Shown here in pieces: positions 35,796-45,650 of a stretch of 64,000 nt of DNA; position 1 is the first letter of the stretch, and each line of letters begins with the position of its first letter. A program made the translations under genes and the position numbers. The notes beneath the pieces are model-generated. The model was not told the DNA's origin. It saw only the letters and a program-made list of their open reading frames with translations, and searched no databases. This DNA is from Dictyoglomus sp. (GTDB taxonomy: Bacteria > Dictyoglomota > Dictyoglomia > Dictyoglomales > Dictyoglomaceae). Where the stretch lies: positions 1 through 64,000 of the forward strand of contig JANXBZ010000004.1 of assembly GCA_025060475.1 (NCBI GenBank). Direction: 5' to 3'.

Positions 35796-36722
35796 CTATT
35801 CGCTCATGTAAAATACCCTTTTAGATATAAAAATCACAAGTAATACAAGAATTATCCCCAAAATTAGAAAATAAATCCAAGCGATAGCAGAACTGTATCC
35901 ATGTTGTAATCTTCTAAAAGCAACCTCAAGAATATACCTTAATACGTCATTACTATAATCAGTAAAAGAATCTATCACTGTATAAACCACATTAACTAAT
36001 ATAATGGGAGAAAGTAAAGGAAAAGTAATCTTCCAAAAAGATTCCCATGGAGTAGCTCCTTCTACACTGGCAACCTCATATAAGGAATGGGGAATTGACT
36101 GAAGACCTGCTAAAAAAATCAATATTTGGACTCCTGATTTCCATATTATCTCATAGATCCTATTAATAGCATCAATTAATGGTCTAACAAAGGGAATATT
36201 TCCTGTAATCTGTATAAGAAGCATTCTGAAATCAATTCCCCTAACAAAAGGAGAATTAGACATTGCCATTCCCGTTTGGGCACCTATATAAAATTGTTCC
36301 ATGGTATAACTTTCCAAAACATATAGTAAAGCTCCTGACATAACTACTACAGGGAGAAAGAAAATTGCTCTTACAAGAGCTCTTCCTTTAAACTTTTGAT
36401 TTAAAAGTATAGCAATAAACAAAGAAAACATTAAAATTAAAGGAATATTGACTATGGTATTACTCACCTCTAAGGTTAGATACTGAATAAAAGTGGGATC
36501 CTCTTGGAGAGCCTTAATAAAATTTTTAAACCCTATAAAGGTCAATTTCAAACCAAAGGGGGTAAGATCCAATTCACTAAAGGCAAAAACCAGGGATTGT
36601 ATAAAGGGTGTGGCAAAGAATATTAAAAAGCCAATCAGCCATGGATAGACAAAGAGTCTTCCCGTAAGAGCTTGTCTTTGGGAAAGACTTTTAAATCTTT
36701 TTTTTCTCATTCTAGATCTCAC
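35796..36722 (-). CDS. CUT1 sugar ABC permease, MalF-type (pair 2)
   Basis: 308 residues. The basic N-terminus and FVYPWLIGFLIFFATPFIQSLVFAFSEL opening (about 24-51) are standard for MalF-type subunits. The EAA-like contact loop is YEVASVEGATPWESFWKITFPLLSP (about 214-238). A long periplasmic insert (about 118-190) contains the segment YIGAQTGMAMSNSPFVRGIDF, which is longer than in most MalF-type proteins outside the DUF5696-associated group. It follows the DUF5696 gene by 6 bases and pairs with the MalG-type gene at 34824-35783. Confidence 0.88.
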   Translation of the reverse strand: MRSRMRKKRFKSLSQRQALTGRLFVYPWLIGFLIFFATPFIQSLVFAFSELDLTPFGLKLTFIGFKNFIKALQEDPTFIQYLTLEVSNTIVNIPLILMFSLFIAILLNQKFKGRALVRAIFFLPVVVMSGALLYVLESYTMEQFYIGAQTGMAMSNSPFVRGIDFRMLLIQITGNIPFVRPLIDAINRIYEIIWKSGVQILIFLAGLQSIPHSLYEVASVEGATPWESFWKITFPLLSPIILVNVVYTVIDSFTDYSNDVLRYILEVAFRRLQHGYSSAIAWIYFLILGIILVLLVIFISKRVFYMSE

Positions 36723-36728
36723 TCCTTT

Positions 36729-38909
36729 TTAACTCTTAAAATAAATAAAACTTTCTTTTTCAATTAATTTTTCTTTGTATTTTAAGGGTCTTAAATTATA
36801 ATTAACCACAACCTCTACTCCATTTTCATATACCGTTCTATATAATCCTTCCTCTAATTTTTCATGAATCTTTATAGGAACATTCACAGTGGATTTATAT
36901 AAATCCTCAATCTTTTTATATTCTTCTACTGCCTTCTTAAACCAGTCTTTATAATAGGAACTTAACATTTCGTTATAAAAACTTTTTCTAAATAAAGAAG
37001 AATCCTCATAGATTAGAAGATAATAAGGAAGAGCACCATACTCTACCATTCTTAAGAAATCTTTTTTATGATTCTCTCTTAAATTTCCTGGTCTTCCACT
37101 ATAAGGAATATATCCATGGATTACTATTTGGTAAAAAGGAACAGGCTCACTTTCTATAGCATAATTACTACAATCTAAAGGAAGATCCAAAATCAAAGAG
37201 GAATATAAAAGGGTATAGAAATTGCCATGGGTAAAAAGAAGATTTACTTTATTTACAGTTTCTCCAAAAACCTCGTGAAGAATACTTACTACTTCTTCCC
37301 GAGAGAGTAATTTAGGCTTTTTATTCTGAGAGTATATATAATCTCCAATATTTTCAACCAATACATTCTTAATACCATATTTTTCAATATCTCTTAAAAA
37401 ATTCTTAAAATAAAAAGGTATTTTTTCGGGAAGAACATTAAACCATGGCTCATAATCTCTATTTTTCTTTTTAGTTACAGGATCCCATTTATACAAAAAA
37501 GCCAATCCATTATTTATATATCTGTTTGCGTCCCTTGGAGGAGAAAATCCATTTCCTTCTTCATGAATCTCTATTATCTCTGCAGAAAGGCTTAGATTTA
37601 TATTATTTCTTTTACAGAAATCCAATAGTTTCTTAAAATCTCTTTCTCCTCCTAGTTTTTTTTCAAACTTAATACCATTAGTGATTTTACCTAAATAACC
37701 TCCAGGTTGATATCCTCTGTATATAAGGTTAATATTTTCTATCCCTTCCTTTCTGAATTCTTCTAAAATTCTTATAGCATTTTCAAAGGTAGTAAGGGGA
37801 GAAAATCTTTCCATAGGAATCCCCAAAAAGGTTGTTTTTATCTTTATTCCTCCAATAAAAGAAAGATTAAGATAAAGAGAATTATCTTTTATCTTTTTCT
37901 TTAGAATATTATTCTTAATAAGATATTCTCTAAAAATTCTTCCCATACCCGAATAATTAGCATCTTTTCCCTTTAGAAAATAATAATCTACTACTATATC
38001 CTTATTGAGATGATAGGGAGATATCTTATTAACTAATACATCTACCACTTCTCCTGCTTGTCCTGTAGCTACTTCTCTCTCATAAAGAAGAAATTTATGA
38101 ATACTTCTGTAGGTAAATACAGGATATACTCTGTAATATCCTGTACTGTTTCCTGCGATATATGAAGCAATACTTGCGGAATAATCTCCACTTTTTATAA
38201 CTCCTAAAACTGCCCAATCGTTTCTTTTTATTCCAAAGATAGGAAGTCTCAATCCTTCATTTTTAGGAGGCATATCATAAAGGGGAAGACCCTTATCATA
38301 ACCATATAGGGGTAGTTCAAAACCTCTTTCTGTTCCATAACTTTCCCTAAATCTTATTATAGCTCCAGAGCCATCAGGGACTAATAAATATCCATCATCC
38401 TTTTTTGTTCCCGAAAGAAAATAAGGAAGAAGCCATATTCTATTAATTTTTAAATCTTTAGGTTCCTTAATAGAATTTATGGGAATACGCACCGAAAGTC
38501 CCGAGGAATTTAATATAAACTCTATGGATATTTTTATCTCTTGAATGGGAAAATCATAATCAATTCTTACTCCTCTCTCAATTTTTGAAACACGAAAGTT
38601 ATTCCTCATAATACCTAAAGCATAGGTATTGTAAGTAGTAATTTTCCCTTCTTCATCTACCATTTCTAATACCAAATGGGAAGGTATACTAAACTTTGTA
38701 ATTCCAAAGGAAAAATCTCTTTCCCAGTCCTCAGGAAATTGTTTAAATAACTCTTTAGATCCTTTATCCTCTATAGCAATGCTTCCATCCTTTTCATTAA
38801 AAAGAAGAGAAAAGTTATGATTTTCTGCTATTTTTTTATAAATAACTTCCTTTCCATACAAGGGTATTATTCCTATTAATAAAAATATAATAAAGATTTT
38901 TTTAAGCAT
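36729..38909 (-). CDS. DUF5696 family secreted protein
   Basis: 726 residues with a signal peptide (cleavage near G19, IPLYGKEV). The N-terminal third is a beta-rich domain of the type that precedes glycosidase barrels (VYPVFTYRSIHKFLLYERE near 260-280 ends it), and the middle has alternating helix-strand spacing with ENINLIYRGYQPGGYLG, NNINLSLSAEIIEIHEEG and IPYSGRPGNLRENHKKDF, consistent with a TIM-barrel-like glycan-active fold. From memory, this matches DUF5696, which has no established activity and is usually found with CUT1 sugar transporters. Tight packing (gaps of 12 and 6 bases) with an NHL-YIP1 protein and permeases supports a shared extracytoplasmic glycan function. Confidence 0.75.
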   Translation of the reverse strand: MLKKIFIIFLLIGIIPLYGKEVIYKKIAENHNFSLLFNEKDGSIAIEDKGSKELFKQFPEDWERDFSFGITKFSIPSHLVLEMVDEEGKITTYNTYALGIMRNNFRVSKIERGVRIDYDFPIQEIKISIEFILNSSGLSVRIPINSIKEPKDLKINRIWLLPYFLSGTKKDDGYLLVPDGSGAIIRFRESYGTERGFELPLYGYDKGLPLYDMPPKNEGLRLPIFGIKRNDWAVLGVIKSGDYSASIASYIAGNSTGYYRVYPVFTYRSIHKFLLYEREVATGQAGEVVDVLVNKISPYHLNKDIVVDYYFLKGKDANYSGMGRIFREYLIKNNILKKKIKDNSLYLNLSFIGGIKIKTTFLGIPMERFSPLTTFENAIRILEEFRKEGIENINLIYRGYQPGGYLGKITNGIKFEKKLGGERDFKKLLDFCKRNNINLSLSAEIIEIHEEGNGFSPPRDANRYINNGLAFLYKWDPVTKKKNRDYEPWFNVLPEKIPFYFKNFLRDIEKYGIKNVLVENIGDYIYSQNKKPKLLSREEVVSILHEVFGETVNKVNLLFTHGNFYTLLYSSLILDLPLDCSNYAIESEPVPFYQIVIHGYIPYSGRPGNLRENHKKDFLRMVEYGALPYYLLIYEDSSLFRKSFYNEMLSSYYKDWFKKAVEEYKKIEDLYKSTVNVPIKIHEKLEEGLYRTVYENGVEVVVNYNLRPLKYKEKLIEKESFIYFKS

Positions 38910-38921
38910 CTAAAAATCCTC

Positions 38922-40943
38922 CTACAAGGTCATATACTTTATCTCAAGATAAAGGGTATATATAAATCTTAAGAATTGCTGAAAAGTACCAAAAAATACT
39001 ATGCCTATAAACATAACAAAAAGTATCCCTACCACAGTAAGAAGAGAAGTACCCAAAGCTTTACCCAATGTATAATCCTGAGTAACAATTATTCCAGAGA
39101 ATAAAAGGAATAAACTCCAAAGAGAAGCTAAAGTTCCTATAATCCCGTAAAATCCTATTTCTTCTAAGGTAAAGACATGACTTAATAAAGTCTGAGGTAT
39201 ATTAAACAACGCTATAGGAAAAAGAGAATAAAGAGTAAAAGTCCAGATATTTTTCATTGTCGCCTTTCCATCCATTATTGTGGTTATAGCCCAATTTATT
39301 ATCACCCACCCTAATAAAGGAAATACTATTTTACTGACTTCAAGAATTATATTCAGTTCCTCGATTCTCTCAGGATTAAAATGGAAACTTGTAAATATTC
39401 TCTTAATTAAGAAGGAAACTATTAAGAAAATTAAAATTATAAAAGAAGATTTGAAGGAATTTTTGCTTTTTTTGAGTTCATAAAATCCATCAAAGGGATG
39501 GAACATTGTGTAAAATAAAAGGGATTTTTTAAATTTTTCTTTTATTTTATCTCCCCAGAACTTAATTAAAATATAAATAAAGACAAAAAACAATATTAAA
39601 GCATTCATAATTTTCGAGAAATTTTTTCTCATATATTCAATTCTATATCCCCTCAATGCCTTTGAATATCCCTGGGGATAAAACCCTAGCTTAAAGGCAT
39701 CCATTGCAAATTTATATTCCTCTTTAGAAAGATAATTCTTTCCAAGACCTATATAAGCTAAATCATAGTTGGTGTCTAACTTTACTACCTCTTTCCAGAC
39801 TTCCGCTGCTTTTCCGTAATATCCTTGCACATAATAAGAATTTGCTTTTAAAACCAATTCTCCAAAATATGTAGGAGAAAAAACCGTTATTGTTGCTTTA
39901 TTTTCATCAAGAACATAAATTTTATTTTTATAAACAGCAATAGCGCAGGGATAGGAAAATTGCCCCTTTTGATTTCCCAGATCTCCTATCACAAAGAGAA
40001 AATCTCCTAAGGTATTGTATACAAATATTCTTCCTACTCTTCCATCTAAAACATAAAGATTATCAGATTCATCTAGGGCAATATCCACAATTTCTCCCCT
40101 TATAGTAAATCCAAAATAAAGATCACCATAAACACTCCCTGTTCTTCCTTCTTGCTTTATAATATTGTCTCCAAGGGCATTTAACCTTTTAACTTGATTA
40201 TAGTAGGCTCTTACACATCCATATATGAATCCATCCTTATCTGTAGTGACATTTCTATATTCTATGGGAATAAATAGAGCTAATTGTTGACGCTGTCTCC
40301 TTGTAAGAACTCTTCTCCAAAAAAGATCCAGAGGATTTACTTCTACTCTATTACTTCCAAAGAATCTTTCAAATTTTCCTTCCACATTAAATTGTATAAG
40401 ACCTTCTACTACGTTTTCTGCAACTACATATATGCGACCTAATTTATCTACAGCCAATTTTTTAGGTTTGTAAACAAAATCTGTTTTTATAACATCTCCT
40501 TCGGGCTTCCCAATAATTTTATATAAACTTCCATCTTCCTTTAATACTACAATTCTCCCCTTTTCAGAATCAGCAATATAGATTTTGCCATCATCAGTTT
40601 TAAACAATCCTGTAGGCAGATTAAAGGTATCTATTTTTCCATTATTATTAAAACTATCTATAATTTTTTTAAGTTTAAAATCTGATGTAACAATAACTAT
40701 TCTGTTATTTCCTGTATCTGCAATATACATATTCCCTTCTTTATCTACGAAAAGATCTTGAGGGGAAGAAAAATTATTAACCCCTATACTTTCACCTGTT
40801 ATTATCTTTTCAGGTTCAAATCCAGGAAGAGAAGGGACAGGTCTTCTTTTCTCATTATAAATGTAAGTATAATAAGGAGTACCCCCAAAGGTAATTTCCA
40901 AAATTAAACTTATAAAAAGAGTAATAAATAATAATCTTTTCAT
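38922..40943 (-). CDS. NHL-repeat / TPR / YIP1-domain membrane protein
   Basis: 673 residues with an unusual architecture. A signal peptide (about 1-20) is followed by NHL-type beta-propeller repeats (about 45-345), for example NNFSSPQDLFVDKEGNMYIADTGNNRIVIV. A short TPR-like pair follows (about 358-412), then a membrane helix (about 437-455). The C-terminal YIP1-like domain (about 470-673; PFDGFYELKKSKNSFKSS then roughly five helices) completes it. The propeller would face the periplasm or surface and the YIP1 part sits in the inner membrane. Its role is unknown; the operon position between two sugar-permease pairs suggests a scaffold or sensor for the transport system. Confidence 0.8.
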   Translation of the reverse strand: MKRLLFITLFISLILEITFGGTPYYTYIYNEKRRPVPSLPGFEPEKIITGESIGVNNFSSPQDLFVDKEGNMYIADTGNNRIVIVTSDFKLKKIIDSFNNNGKIDTFNLPTGLFKTDDGKIYIADSEKGRIVVLKEDGSLYKIIGKPEGDVIKTDFVYKPKKLAVDKLGRIYVVAENVVEGLIQFNVEGKFERFFGSNRVEVNPLDLFWRRVLTRRQRQQLALFIPIEYRNVTTDKDGFIYGCVRAYYNQVKRLNALGDNIIKQEGRTGSVYGDLYFGFTIRGEIVDIALDESDNLYVLDGRVGRIFVYNTLGDFLFVIGDLGNQKGQFSYPCAIAVYKNKIYVLDENKATITVFSPTYFGELVLKANSYYVQGYYGKAAEVWKEVVKLDTNYDLAYIGLGKNYLSKEEYKFAMDAFKLGFYPQGYSKALRGYRIEYMRKNFSKIMNALILFFVFIYILIKFWGDKIKEKFKKSLLFYTMFHPFDGFYELKKSKNSFKSSFIILIFLIVSFLIKRIFTSFHFNPERIEELNIILEVSKIVFPLLGWVIINWAITTIMDGKATMKNIWTFTLYSLFPIALFNIPQTLLSHVFTLEEIGFYGIIGTLASLWSLFLLFSGIIVTQDYTLGKALGTSLLTVVGILFVMFIGIVFFGTFQQFLRFIYTLYLEIKYMTL

Positions 40944-40952
40944 AAATACCTC

Positions 40953-41804
40953 TTACCCCTTTATACCTGCTGATTTCATAGTCTCCATTACATTACTTTG
41001 AGTAATTAGGAAGATCAGAATCGAAGGTATTAACATTAAGACCGCTGCAGCAGCTCCAGCACCAGCTCTAACAAAGCCCCCTTGCTGAATATAAGTCAAA
41101 GCTAGAGAAAAAGGCTTTAGAGCCTCATTATGAATATAAAGAGCAGGAGTATAAGTATCATTCCAGATTTCACGAAAAGAGAAAAGAATCAAAGTAAGCC
41201 AAGCAGGTTTTACATTAGGCATTATCACATACCACCAAATTTTAAATTCATTTGCACCATCGATCCGTGCAGACTCTATATAGGAATCAGGAATTTGTTC
41301 CATAAACTGTTTCATAAGAAATAAACCAAGGGTAGCACCAATATAGGGAAGAATTAGAGAGAGATAGGAATCAAGAAGATGAAGTTTTGACATTATTATA
41401 AATCTAGGAATGTTAGTCACATAGCCTGAGAACATAAGAGAGAAAATAACTAAATTAAAAAGTATTTTACTGCCAGGAAATCTATGTTTTGCAAGAGGAT
41501 ATGCAGCCATAGATGCAATAAGAACATGCCCCAGGGTCCCAAAAAAACTTATAAAAATACTATTAAATATATATCTAGAAAAGGGAACAAAAGAGGTACT
41601 CATAAGATAAAAAAGGTCAGAAAAATTTTTAAAAGTTGGTTTTCTTACAAAAAGTCTTGGGGGAAAGAGAAAAAGTTCATCTAAAGGTTTAAAGGCATTC
41701 ATTATAGAATATACTAAAGGGAGAGCCATGAATATAGCAACAACTATCAACACAAAAGAGACTATTAAATTTCCCCATATAGATCTATTTATCTTTTCTT
41801 TCAT
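40953..41804 (-). CDS. CUT1 sugar ABC permease, MalG-type (pair 1)
   Basis: 283 residues with six predicted membrane segments. The ATPase-contact motif is IESARIDGANEFKIWWYVIMPNVKPAW (about 175-201). The C-terminus (QSNVMETMKSAGIKG) carries the usual A-G-x-K-G ending of MalG-type permeases. It pairs with the MalF-type gene 17 bases upstream and is followed 9 bases later by the NHL-YIP1 gene. Confidence 0.9.
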   Translation of the reverse strand: MKEKINRSIWGNLIVSFVLIVVAIFMALPLVYSIMNAFKPLDELFLFPPRLFVRKPTFKNFSDLFYLMSTSFVPFSRYIFNSIFISFFGTLGHVLIASMAAYPLAKHRFPGSKILFNLVIFSLMFSGYVTNIPRFIIMSKLHLLDSYLSLILPYIGATLGLFLMKQFMEQIPDSYIESARIDGANEFKIWWYVIMPNVKPAWLTLILFSFREIWNDTYTPALYIHNEALKPFSLALTYIQQGGFVRAGAGAAAAVLMLIPSILIFLITQSNVMETMKSAGIKG

Positions 41805-41821
41805 CTTTTCTTATCCCCCTA

Positions 41822-42724
41822 TTAGTCAGATCTTAGGATTCTTCTTACCCCTTGATTAATAGTAACAGTAATCAGGAATAAAATAACTGCAATAGCAGAT
41901 GCATATCCCATCTCATATCTTATACTTCCATAATCCCACATATGAAGAACAATAGTATGGGCAGAGTATAAAGGACTAGGAAACCCAATAAGAGTTGCAG
42001 AAATATCAGCAACGGCAAAAGAAGCAGTAACTTGCATAATAGCTCCAAATATAAGCTGAGGTTTCATAGAAGGTAATGTTATATACCAAAGTTCCTGCCA
42101 TCTATTTCGAATTCCATCTATAGCTCCTGCTTCATATAAGGATCTATCAATGGTCTGAAACCCTGCTATAAATGCCAAAAAGCTTGTCCCTAAGCTCATC
42201 CAAAGTTGAATAAGCATTAATACATAAAGATTTATGTTAGGATCCTGTAACCAATAAATAGGTTCTTTAATAATTCCAAGATTCATTAAAATCCCATTAA
42301 GAAGTCCATAAACATCGCCAGAAAAAATATAGGTCCAGATGAAAAAGATCGAGGAAGAAAGGGCAGGAGCATAGTATAGAAGGGTTGCAATAGCTCGTAT
42401 CTTAGGAGACAACTCGTTTATTAACCACGCAAAGAAGAGACAAGCAAAATAACTAATAGGACCTGTAATCAAAGCAAATTTAAAGGTGTTCTGAAAGGCT
42501 ATTAAAAATATATCATCTTCAAGAAAAAGTCTTCTATAATTAGACCAACCTATAAATTTGGGAGCTTGAATTATATTATAGTTAGTAAAACTCAATATAG
42601 CTCCAAATAATACAGGAATAACAACAAAAATAAAAAATAATACAAAATATGGGAGAATTAAAAAATAGGATTCCCTATTTTTCTTAATTTCTTTCCAAAT
42701 ATTTTTTATTTTATCTCTTTTCAT
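41822..42724 (-). CDS. CUT1 sugar ABC permease, MalF-type (pair 1)
   Basis: 300 residues, standard length and six membrane segments. YFLILPYFVLFFIFVVIPVLFGAILSFTNYNI (about 19-50) is the typical first segment, and YEAGAIDGIRNRWQELWYITLPSMKPQ (about 193-219) is the EAA loop. It begins 24 bases after the large binding protein gene. Sequence differs clearly from the pair-2 MalF (which has a long insert), so the two permease pairs are not a recent tandem duplication. Confidence 0.9.
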   Translation of the reverse strand: MKRDKIKNIWKEIKKNRESYFLILPYFVLFFIFVVIPVLFGAILSFTNYNIIQAPKFIGWSNYRRLFLEDDIFLIAFQNTFKFALITGPISYFACLFFAWLINELSPKIRAIATLLYYAPALSSSIFFIWTYIFSGDVYGLLNGILMNLGIIKEPIYWLQDPNINLYVLMLIQLWMSLGTSFLAFIAGFQTIDRSLYEAGAIDGIRNRWQELWYITLPSMKPQLIFGAIMQVTASFAVADISATLIGFPSPLYSAHTIVLHMWDYGSIRYEMGYASAIAVILFLITVTINQGVRRILRSD

Positions 42725-42748
42725 TTTTTACCACCATATTAATAAATT

Positions 42749-45586
42749 CTAAAGCCCAAATTCTTCTCTCTTTCTGCTAATTTCCTTATTTATTTCTCTC
42801 GTATATTTTTCAATAGCTTCCCTTGGTAATTCTCCCAACATTACTACCTCTCTAAAGGCGTTATCAAGATGTCTTGAAATATAATAACTTCCAGGAACTA
42901 CAGGAATTTCCTTAAGATATTTCCACTGCTCCGAAAGAACCCTATAATCTGAAGAGGGCCAAGGAAGATAAGAAATTGCCTCTAGATTAGAAGTATTATA
43001 TCTTGCTCCCGCCCCTAACAAGGCTTCTAGTTCCCTTCCAAATCTTGCTTGAATTTCTGTTGAGAGCCACCACTTCACAAATTCCCAGGATTCATTAAGC
43101 TTTTTTGTATTTTTAAAGATTAGAACAGCATTACTATTTCCTGACATTGATCTATCTATATAATTACCTTTTTTCCTTCCTGGCAGAGGTGCTATTCCCC
43201 AAAGTCCACTAATTTCAGGGGCTGCAACCTTAAATGCATTATAAAGGGTATAATTTGCTATACCGATGGGCATTTCTCCTGTTCTAAATCTGTTAAAGAA
43301 ATCATAATAAAGGGGAATACCAAATAATGTATAAAGATTTGTCCACTCTTTAAAGGCATCTATTCCCTCTTCATTATTAAGTAGGCATTTTTTGCCATCT
43401 TCATCATAATATCTTCCTCCCCTTTGAAGAAGAAGCATGTTAAATATATCAAAGCTTGTAGCATTTCCTGGCCCTGCTCCAAACTGTAAATTATATCCTT
43501 GCAATTTTGCTATAGCCTCATAAAGTTCTTCCCAGGTTTCAGGAATTTTTATCTTAAGTCTTTCCAATATATCTCCCCTATAAAATATTATGGGAAAATC
43601 TTGAGTCATAGGTAATCCATATACCTTATCACGAAATTGATAAGGAACTAAGGCTGAGTCTGCAAATCTCTTCCTTACCTCATCAAAACCTGAAAGCCTA
43701 GAAAGATCTACTAAAGCTCCTCTAATCCCATAATCTATGGCAAGGGTACGAGAAACATTTAAAGCAACATCAGGTGGATTTTCCTGAGAAGCTACTGCAA
43801 AAAGTAAAACCGATTCATTGGGAATTATATTTAAATTTACCCCTATTCCTGTTTTAGGAGTAAAATCAGTATCAATAAGTATTTTTAGAGTTTCTGCTTG
43901 ATCCCTTCCCATTTGTACCCATACATTTATGGATTTTTCCCTATCATATAGTGAACCAATAACGTTATAATTCTCTATAAAGGAAATAAAAAATTTTTTA
44001 AGACCATCTATAAACTTTTCAGCAAAATTTGGAAGAATTCGAGGAATACTTTGCTCTAAAGATGCAATTACTATATAATCTATATCTAAAGGTTGTTCCC
44101 TTATACTAAGAACCCATGAAGATAATGCGGAAAGATTGTCTCTATATCTTTGTAATCTTTGAGCAATAGTCTCAGGTTCCTTTGCCATTCCTTCTAGTTG
44201 CAATGCAACTCTTTCTAAAAGAGCGGACTCACTTGCTCTTTTTCCACTTATCTTTATTATTTTTTCTGCATTTTCTCTTAATATTTTGGCATTTTCCTCA
44301 AGGGTTGGTATAAGATCTGGAATATGTTGATCTAAAAGATAATCCCTTAAAGGATCAGGATTTGGTCCTGTTATCATAACAATCTTAGTATAAAGCTGAG
44401 AAAGGTCAATGGAACTTTGCCAAACCTTTCTTATAATCTCAGCAATTAACCCATAGGAAACTTTTAATCTTATAGTATGCTCTCCTTTTTTAAGATAGAA
44501 AAGATAGGACTCTTTATCTCCAAGATACATAAATTGCCAATTGGTATCATATGTAAATCTTATGCTTTTTGCCTCCTCAAAGGGTATTTCTCCATCAATA
44601 TAAAGGGTTCTTTCTGTGGGAATTCCAGGATTTGAATTTTGTCTAAATTTTATTCCAATTTTATAAAGCCCATCTTCTGGAACTTTAAATTTCCATTCAA
44701 TCCACTGTCCTGCATTTCTCCAATTATATCCTCCAATTATATTTAAGACCTTTCTCCTAAAATCATAGGGCTCATTCAAAGGATTAGATCTATCAGAGAT
44801 AGGGTAAAGAGTAGGTTCTGATTTAGAATTTGCCTTTTCTCCTTGAATCTTTATAAAAACTCCCTTGGGAATAGGATAATTATTATCTAAGTATTCCCTT
44901 TTTAAAATTTCATAATTTCTAACTTCGGGCTTATTAAATATTTTTATGTAATCAATTACAAAAGGTTCTTTAATAGAGTTTAAGCGTAGAACATGTTTTC
45001 CTTTTTTAAAATAGAATAAAAATGGTTCATTATACAAACCTTCGGAATCCTCTATCAATTTTTCTTCCCATCTTGGATCTTCTATTTGAGCAGGTCGTAG
45101 TTCATTCCCTCTATTATCTTTAATAGGAGAGCCTGCATCTTTCCATATCCTTTCAAATCTTACAACCCTTGCTTCATTAAAGGGTCTCTTTCCATCAATG
45201 ATTATCTCTCTCTCAATGCTAGAATTTTTTCCTTTTATGGGATAATATTTTATAGCTATATTATAAAATCCTTCTTCTTTTATTAAAAACTCCCATTCTA
45301 CATATCCCCCATCACTAATATATAAAACAGGGTGACCATCATCGGTAAGATCAGTTCTTTTTTCCACAATGCAGTCTTTAAAAGATTTATAATTAACAGC
45401 AGGAATAAAGATAACATCCTTTGGCCTTTTAAGTTCTTTAAATTTTTTTAAATAGGCATCATAATTATTTTTTTTGCTTATAAATTCAAGAAACTCTGTT
45501 TGAGAAAAAAGAGGAGTTTTAAGATTAAAAATAATTAATATGATAATTCCTATATATTTTAATATTTTGTATATTCTTATTCTCAT
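42749..45586 (-). CDS. Oversized sugar ABC binding protein with N-terminal carbohydrate-binding-like modules
   Basis: 945 residues, about twice the length of a normal sugar-binding protein. An N-terminal hydrophobic segment (about 10-28) serves as signal or anchor. Two beta-sandwich units follow (about 50-220 and 235-385), each with the pattern GGYVEWEFLIKEEGFYNIAIKY / AGQWIEWKFKVPEDGLYKIGIKF and LFYFKKGKHVLRL / LFYLKKGEHTIRL, resembling CBM35-type modules. A helical linker (about 410-545) leads to an SBP_bac_1-type domain (about 555-940; PESWEELYEAIAKLQGYN). No lipobox is seen. The SD is poor: the only GGAG lies inside the hairpin at 45606-45636. It probably grips a polymer while delivering oligosaccharides to pair 1. 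Confidence 0.8.
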   Translation of the reverse strand: MRIRIYKILKYIGIIILIIFNLKTPLFSQTEFLEFISKKNNYDAYLKKFKELKRPKDVIFIPAVNYKSFKDCIVEKRTDLTDDGHPVLYISDGGYVEWEFLIKEEGFYNIAIKYYPIKGKNSSIEREIIIDGKRPFNEARVVRFERIWKDAGSPIKDNRGNELRPAQIEDPRWEEKLIEDSEGLYNEPFLFYFKKGKHVLRLNSIKEPFVIDYIKIFNKPEVRNYEILKREYLDNNYPIPKGVFIKIQGEKANSKSEPTLYPISDRSNPLNEPYDFRRKVLNIIGGYNWRNAGQWIEWKFKVPEDGLYKIGIKFRQNSNPGIPTERTLYIDGEIPFEEAKSIRFTYDTNWQFMYLGDKESYLFYLKKGEHTIRLKVSYGLIAEIIRKVWQSSIDLSQLYTKIVMITGPNPDPLRDYLLDQHIPDLIPTLEENAKILRENAEKIIKISGKRASESALLERVALQLEGMAKEPETIAQRLQRYRDNLSALSSWVLSIREQPLDIDYIVIASLEQSIPRILPNFAEKFIDGLKKFFISFIENYNVIGSLYDREKSINVWVQMGRDQAETLKILIDTDFTPKTGIGVNLNIIPNESVLLFAVASQENPPDVALNVSRTLAIDYGIRGALVDLSRLSGFDEVRKRFADSALVPYQFRDKVYGLPMTQDFPIIFYRGDILERLKIKIPETWEELYEAIAKLQGYNLQFGAGPGNATSFDIFNMLLLQRGGRYYDEDGKKCLLNNEEGIDAFKEWTNLYTLFGIPLYYDFFNRFRTGEMPIGIANYTLYNAFKVAAPEISGLWGIAPLPGRKKGNYIDRSMSGNSNAVLIFKNTKKLNESWEFVKWWLSTEIQARFGRELEALLGAGARYNTSNLEAISYLPWPSSDYRVLSEQWKYLKEIPVVPGSYYISRHLDNAFREVVMLGELPREAIEKYTREINKEISRKREEFGL

Positions 45587-45605
45587 AATTTAAAAATTAT
45601 TTTTT

Positions 45606-45636
45606 CCTGGCTCTCCTCTAAAAGAGGAGAACCAGG
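45606..45636 (-). other. Intercistronic RNA hairpin between two binding-protein genes
   Basis: On the - strand CCTGGTTCTCCTCT and AGAGGAGAGCCAGG form a 14-bp stem with a 3-base loop. The single irregular pair is a G-U wobble on the - strand but a C-A mismatch on the + strand, so the structure is selected as - strand RNA. In the direction of transcription it is followed by A-rich sequence, not a T-run, so it is not a plain terminator. It probably protects the upstream binding-protein mRNA and lowers downstream expression. The distal arm contains a GAGGAG that could serve as a masked SD, although it is far from the ATG. Confidence 0.65.
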
Positions 45637-45650
45637 ATTTTTTAAAATTC

